Positions 59,398-64,000 of a stretch of 64,000 bases of DNA are shown piece after piece (within the stretch, counting starts at the first letter, position 1; each line of letters begins with the position of its first letter). This DNA comes from Cheilinus undulatus (Eukaryota; Chordata; Actinopteri; Labriformes; Labridae), in contig NC_054885.1 in NCBI RefSeq assembly GCF_018320785.1, forward strand, positions 9,608,421-9,672,420, in the 5' to 3' direction. The notes under the pieces were generated by a model, which was given only the letters and a program-made list of their open reading frames with translations, did no database searches and was not told where the DNA came from. The position numbers and the translations under genes are program-made.

Positions 59398-59981
59398 GTA
59401 TGAACAGACTGGGAGACAAAGGCTTTCTATCCTGATATTATTCTGTTTTTAGCTGCAGTAGACCTTCATGGAGTGTTAAAAGTAAGATGAAGATAGAGAG
59501 AAAGCCAAAAAGTTACCCCCCAGATTATTAGAAAAAAAAAAACCCACATACATCCAAACTGATCCACTTGTTGTTTTTGATAGTCTATTTTTTCCAGGCA
59601 ATTATTAGCAATGCTATATGGAAAAATGTCTGTCAAAATTGATCATTTTTGGGTGTCCAGTTTGAAAATGCCTGAACTTTTCCTCATAAAAAAAAGGTTT
59701 AAAATATAGTTTTTCTGTTCTGTTGGTATTAACTTGTAACCTAAACTAGCTAAGGCATCATGCTTTGGTCCAGTTGAGTTTTCCAGCTAATACCTCCCAG
59801 CTACAGTCATCTACAGGCCTCTGGAAAAAAAGTTTATTGTTGTTTAACTTAATACCAGTAGCAGCTAAAGTGAGCCTGACAGTTTGGGAAGAAGCTTTTG
59901 AGTGTTACCTTTCTAAAGACGTCTTGTTTGTGTTTGTGCTCCTAATGGTTCAAACACAGCATTCAGTCTAATTTGAATAAG

Positions 59982-60065
59982 GCAAGGCAAGTTTATTTGT
60001 ACAGCACATTTCAGCAACAAGGCAATTCAAAATGCTTCACACAGGACGTCAAAACACAATGACGG
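59982..60065 (+). repeat. Common fish dispersed repeat fragment
   Basis: AAGGCAAGGCAAGTTTATTTG, then ACAGCACATTTCAGCAACAAG and CACAATGAC, is a sequence I recognise as a highly repeated fish interspersed element. It is truncated here. Confidence 0.6.
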
Positions 60066-60617
60066 GTATTCCTGGATAGGCGTTGTTGACTAATTTTGTC
60101 TGGATTTGAAGGGGTTAGAGTACTCAAGTTACTTTTCTGTTGTTAAAAGTAACCTAACGCATTAGTTTTACAATTTGATTAACACATTAAAAGTTACCTT
60201 TTTCATAATAATAATCCTTTACTGAAAGAAAACTTGCCTTTTTATGCTAACTTTTGCAAAGAATGAAAAAAAGAAGCTCTATGAAGCACCAACACTGTTT
60301 CTGTTTCTCTACTTCCTTTTGGCATGTTGCATGCCATATGGGGGCAAACACAGCTATGTCAGCGCCTGCACATTTTTTACTTGTTAAGCTAGCTGGATGG
60401 CAAAGTAGACAGCTTTACACTGTGGAATTATCCCCATTATGTTGAATTTTTAGACAAAAGATAAGAACAACATCATGGTTAAACACAATCTCAAAAGCAG
60501 TTGTATTGTTGTTATAAAAACAGCTGTGTAGCAGTTTCAGTTATGGACTGTTATAATGTACAACTTTTGTGTAATACTGTAAAGTTCTGCCCAGTTTGTT
60601 GTCAGATTGTGAGTATA

Positions 60618-61342
60618 TTAAAGTCCCTGTAAAGTGATTAAAAAAATCTTTATTTTAGGTTTTTTGTATGACAAGATGTTTTTGTGAACAACCGGGCCAA
60701 ATTTCAGTAATGAAAAGCATTGCTACGTTTATAAAATTAAGCTTCAAAATCATGAAAAAGAGACACTAACATCTGCTCTAGGAAGATGTGGGCGTGTCAG
60801 TTCAATGAGCTGAAGCCACACCCGACCAGGAGAAATACCAGCCTCTCAATATTTAAAAAAATGCTTCTGATCAGAGCTCAGCTTCCTGACTCTCTGCCAG
60901 AGCAGAGAGACTAGAGTTGGAGATTAAATTTACTGTTTTCTGGCACAGATCTCTCTGTTATGACACTTTAATAACCGATAGGCCACCGTGGCTGAAAGAT
61001 TTCGGAAATGTACTTCACATTGAACAAAAACAGCATGTAGCTGGCTTTTAACTTTCAATGGAGGAAGTGACATCAGCTTACAACAGACAGTACTGAAATG
61101 AACTGCATGGAAATTTTATATCATTGTAGCATCTGGGGGGCGTGGTAATTCCCCATAGGGACCGGTGATGTCATGGGCTCATATATTTGCCTTACTCATA
61201 TAAAACCAAGACAGGAAAAAGGTGAACAGCTTTCTATTGGCCACACATAGATCTGTATCTTCACATGTGTACAGCAACCTTATTCCAACATATCTAGTGG
61301 GTGAAGATACAAATTTTACATTTCACTTTACATGTACTTTAA
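60618..61342. mobile_element. Nonautonomous element with TTAA target duplication (piggyBac-like)
   Basis: Inverted ends AGTCCCTGTAAAGTGA (60622 onward) and, read inward from the right, AGTACATGTAAAGTGA match at 14 of 16 positions. TTAA lies immediately outside each end (60618-60621 and 61339-61342). TTAA duplication is the piggyBac signature. The 717-bp interior has no transposase. Confidence 0.65.
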
Positions 61343-61689
61343 AGAGCTGTAAACATTTTAACATCTGTTAGTGGTGTTATCAAGCTTCAGAATGACAGAT
61401 TATGGTCTGCAAACAAGGCTGTGGAATGACAGTAGAGTCGACACTTTCAAAGGTAGACTATGTGCCATTTTAAAAACCAACAAGTGGAATGTGGGGTTAA
61501 TTAAAGGGTTTGAATTTTTGGTAACTTAAAAGTACACTTACATGTTTCCTTTCTCATTAGGTAATGCTACCCCAACACTCATAATAAAAAAGACACCATT
61601 GGTAAACTATAAATACAACTTGTGAACAGTTTGGTTTTTCCTTGCTAATATTGCCACCTCAAATAAAGTGTTGCACTGTTCTTGTAGTA

Positions 61690-62238
61690 TGGTTTCGGAC
61701 ACACAAAAGAACAGCAGTGACCCTCAAATTCCACATACTCCGTTTGCACAGCAATCAAAGTGTGCTGTGGAGCAAATTGCTCCTTTTCTAGTTAATCATT
61801 ACAGTTACACAGCCCTCTGCTCTGTCTCCAGTGTTTGGTACTCAAGTTACGCTTTAAATATATTTTCAGTGGAGCACGTTGCCAGCATGCATCAATCCAA
61901 GCAGAGCAGGTTGACCCATGAACGAAAGCAAACAGAGCATCTGGTCAATTTCAAACTGCAACACAATGCTCGGACTCCAGACTGTAACTCTCATCACTAC
62001 ATCAGCATTATGTCCCAGCTGCAGATCATCAATGTGACAGAGGGTCACAGAGGTAGCATGGCACTATCGAGAAGTGAAATTGGGGCAAAAAACCACAAGA
62101 TTTTTTCAACACCACACATCCTTTCTTTAAAACATAAATCTTTTAATTTCCTAAAGTACTCAACCATGGTATCAGCCAATACTCATGATCTTGTGATATC
62201 TTGTCTCCTCCTGCTTAAGGCCATTGCACTCTGCTGCT
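61690..62238 (+). other. Long open frame inside the transporter intron, unknown
   Basis: Starting at the first ATG there are about 182 codons without a stop, unusually long for this AT-rich DNA. The product has no domain that I recognise and no clear signal sequence. A hydrophobic stretch near the C-terminus (DLVISCLLLLKAIALCC) is the only structured part. There are no obvious splice sites around it. It is most likely chance or a decayed insertion. Confidence 0.12.
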
Positions 62239-63169
62239 AGGCTTACATGCATGTCTGCAGTCACAGAGTACGTGGAATTTGCTGGTAAGGGGTGGTTTTA
62301 TAGAAAATACATGGAAAAGTTTCCAATGCCTAAACTGTTACTGCATGCACTTAAATGAACACATCTGCACATCTTCTAAATCAGACATCCACAGAAGGGA
62401 CCACACTGGTGTAAGAACATGATATGTTCCTGTCATAACAGCTAAATTGCACTGAAATTGTTCTGAAAAAGTCCTGGAAATAATCTCTAAACATGACTGG
62501 AAACCCTGTTTGGGTTAACCTAAATTGTAATAAGATAAACCCACTTCTTTGGCAAGTGGAATACAATTCAAATCGAGGCCGATTTTATTATGTAAAAAAG
62601 GCCATTTGTGCTGCAGCAAATACTCAGACAGAATCCTGGATTAAGGGAGCCCATGGCTTCTTCCCATGAGAGAACTTTGCTTGTTGTTTTCATTAGTTTG
62701 CCTCTGTAAACACTCTGGTATGTTTCTCCACAGCTGCATTTTTTGTACAAGAAAAAGCCCCTGCAAAGCTACGAAGTGTGTTGTTTTTGTCTGTCATTTG
62801 ATTTAAACCCAGATGTGAACTTGTTTATGTTACAGTCGACAGTTCTCATTTGTTCAAAGTCTTTCATGTGAGTTGAGAAAAAGCGTTTTTTTAAGGTTAA
62901 GGATAAGTAGGCCAGTGAGTTAAAAAAAACATTGTGGGCCGTCTTCTGGAGCTGATTTAAAAAAGGTCTTTACGTGTAAATATATACACAAAATGTCAGG
63001 TATTCAGGTTTTTTTAACCTCATTAAAGTCCACATTCTTCAAGTCAAGGTAGAACCATAAAACTCTCTGCTAGCATCTGAACAAAACCACCGCATTTTTC
63101 ATCCAATTCAGTCGACTTTATCCGTTTCAAAAATTCCCAATGCAATCTCCTGTCCTCTCCTGTCCTCAG

Positions 63170-63322
63170 GCGTTGTTATGGGAGTGGTGTTCGGGATGCT
63201 GCTGCGGTACATGAAGGTAAAAGACTACAGCGTCCTCACAATGATTTCCTTCCCAGGAGACATCCTCATGAGGATGCTGAAGATGCTCATCCTGCCTCTA
63301 ATCATCTCCAGCCTCATCACAG
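63170..63322 (+). CDS. Glutamate transporter (SLC1A/EAAT family), second coding exon
   Basis: The acceptor CTGTCCTCAG at 63160-63169 opens the exon, which completes the split Gly codon and continues [16 protein letters not shown]. It finishes segment 1 and then encodes segment 2 with [16 protein letters not shown] and IISSLIT, the family's strongly conserved signature and, to my knowledge, identical there to EAAT2. The donor is at 63323 (GTGTGC), one base into the Gly after SLIT. The intron phase is 1 at both ends, so the 153-base exon keeps the frame. Later exons with the transport core lie beyond the window. By family knowledge the protein clears synaptic glutamate with Na+ and H+ co-transport and K+ counter-transport. 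Confidence 0.9.
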
Positions 63323-63739
63323 GTGTGCCACTACTCACGCACAGGAATAAGCACACAATCAGAATCAAAGTCAAGTTTATGTCTAAGTACATGTGCATGT
63401 GCAAGCAATTTGCCCTGGGGTTTTTGGTTGCAAAAGGTACTTCAAAGTAAAATATGAAAGAAGAAAATTTCTTTAAAGGAGCAATCCTGCTGTTAGAGGG
63501 CTTAGATGAAACAAGATTAACCGAATAAATAGAAGATATGTTTGAACAATATAACACAAGATATACAAAAGTAGTAATGAGAAAACAGTACAGTTGCACA
63601 GGAAGGTGCTGGATGATTTTTGGTGCAAAACACCACAATCAGTACGTTTACATGCACAGTCAAGGTGGGCTTCTGTTATAACTTGATTTTGTTATTTAAA
63701 TGGATTACTAAACTGGATATTCTATTACTCACAGAGGTA
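63323..63739 (+). other. Start of the next intron with a dispersed repeat
   Basis: Around 63350-63640 the text AATCAGAATCAAAGTCAAGTTTATGTC...AAGCAATTTG resembles a widespread fish repeat (AATCAGAATCA...TTTATTGCCAAGTA...AAGGAATTTG). It is diverged. Confidence 0.4.
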
Positions 63740-64000
63740 CACGATGTGGAAAAAAGTATTTGGCCAAACCTTTAAATTATTGAATTCAGGTGTTTCAATC
63801 AGACCTGTTAACAGATGTGTAAAATCAAGCACCTAGCCCTGTAGTCACCATTTGCAACCATTTGTGAAACAAAATGGGTCCTCTGAAGAGCTCAGTGACT
63901 TCAGGTGTGGTATTGTGATGGATGCCACCCTTGCAATAAGACAGTTTGTAAAATGTAATCCCTGCTGGATGTTTCACAGTCAACTAGAAGTGATTTTAAT
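63740..64000 (+). mobile_element. Left part of a Tc1-like transposon, cut by the window edge
   Basis: The end CACGATGTGGAAAAAAGTATT is preceded by TA (63738-63739). The region between it and the transposase start matches a well-known fish Tc1 family. A transposase start ATG is at 63874, but the frame is shifted within three codons (near 63880) and again near 63928. This copy is therefore a pseudogene lying in the transporter intron in the sense direction. Confidence 0.75.

Larger units (their letters stand above)
59398..63169 (+). other. First coding intron of the transporter
   Basis: This intron of 3772 bp runs from GTATGA to TGTCCTCAG. It contains a short dispersed repeat (59982-60065), a TTAA-flanked element (60618-61342) and an unexplained open frame (61690-62238). 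The rest is AT-rich and featureless. Confidence 0.75.

Overview
This window is vertebrate nuclear DNA, almost certainly from a teleost fish. It is AT-rich and intron/intergenic-rich. Proper splice signals frame its coding pieces. It is littered with fish-type repeats: Tc1-like elements, hAT-type miniature elements with 8-bp target duplications, and a LINE family with a TCCATC-repeat tail. Nothing prokaryotic, no CRISPR array and no operon structure is present.

Two genes are well supported. (1) On the minus strand at 8567-9937 lies one uninterrupted coding exon for a neurotrophin. The mature domain carries all six cystine-knot cysteines and reads as neurotrophin-4 (NT-4/5, ntf4), with a long loop between cysteines 2 and 3, a very long prodomain and an extended basic C-terminal tail. 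(2) On the plus strand, exons at 59244-59397 and 63170-63322 encode the N-terminus and first membrane segments of an excitatory amino-acid (glutamate) transporter of the SLC1A family, closest by eye to EAAT2. The gene runs off the right edge. The two genes are transcribed away from each other, leaving a shared interval of about 49 kb.

Layout: 1-1.1 kb is a GC-richer, CCAAT/TATA-bearing promoter-like segment. 3.7-4.0 kb holds a possible terminal coding exon on the minus strand that I do not recognise. 5.2-5.9 kb is a hAT-type miniature element. 8.16 kb has a near-consensus CTCF site just downstream of ntf4. 10-24 kb is mostly AT-rich noncoding DNA with a deleted Tc1 element, a nested foldback element and more hAT relics. 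23.9-24.9 kb is CpG-rich and promoter-like. 27-28.7 kb is a composite repeat with a LINE fragment inside. 29-31.5 kb and 35.8-36.1 kb include candidate conserved noncoding elements. 31.6-35.6 kb is a degenerate long-unit repeat broken up by mobile elements. 38.5-39.6 kb is a hAT-type element with an internal 31-bp array. 47.2-49.4 kb is an AT-rich tandem array with a unit near 160 bp. 51.2-53.1 kb is a cluster of dead repeats, including LINE and Tc1 coding relics. 53.7-53.84 kb is a candidate untranslated first exon of the transporter. 54.6-55.8 kb is a 5-bp-type satellite. 59-64 kb is the start of the transporter gene, with mobile elements in its introns.

I did not find a convincing novel multi-gene system. 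The most interesting points are the ntf4-EAAT linkage (possibly an ohnologous counterpart of the BDNF-SLC1A2 region), the unusual loop, prodomain and tail of the neurotrophin, the two unusual tandem arrays, an 18-bp perfect hairpin at 42.57 kb and several mobile elements with clear target duplications.
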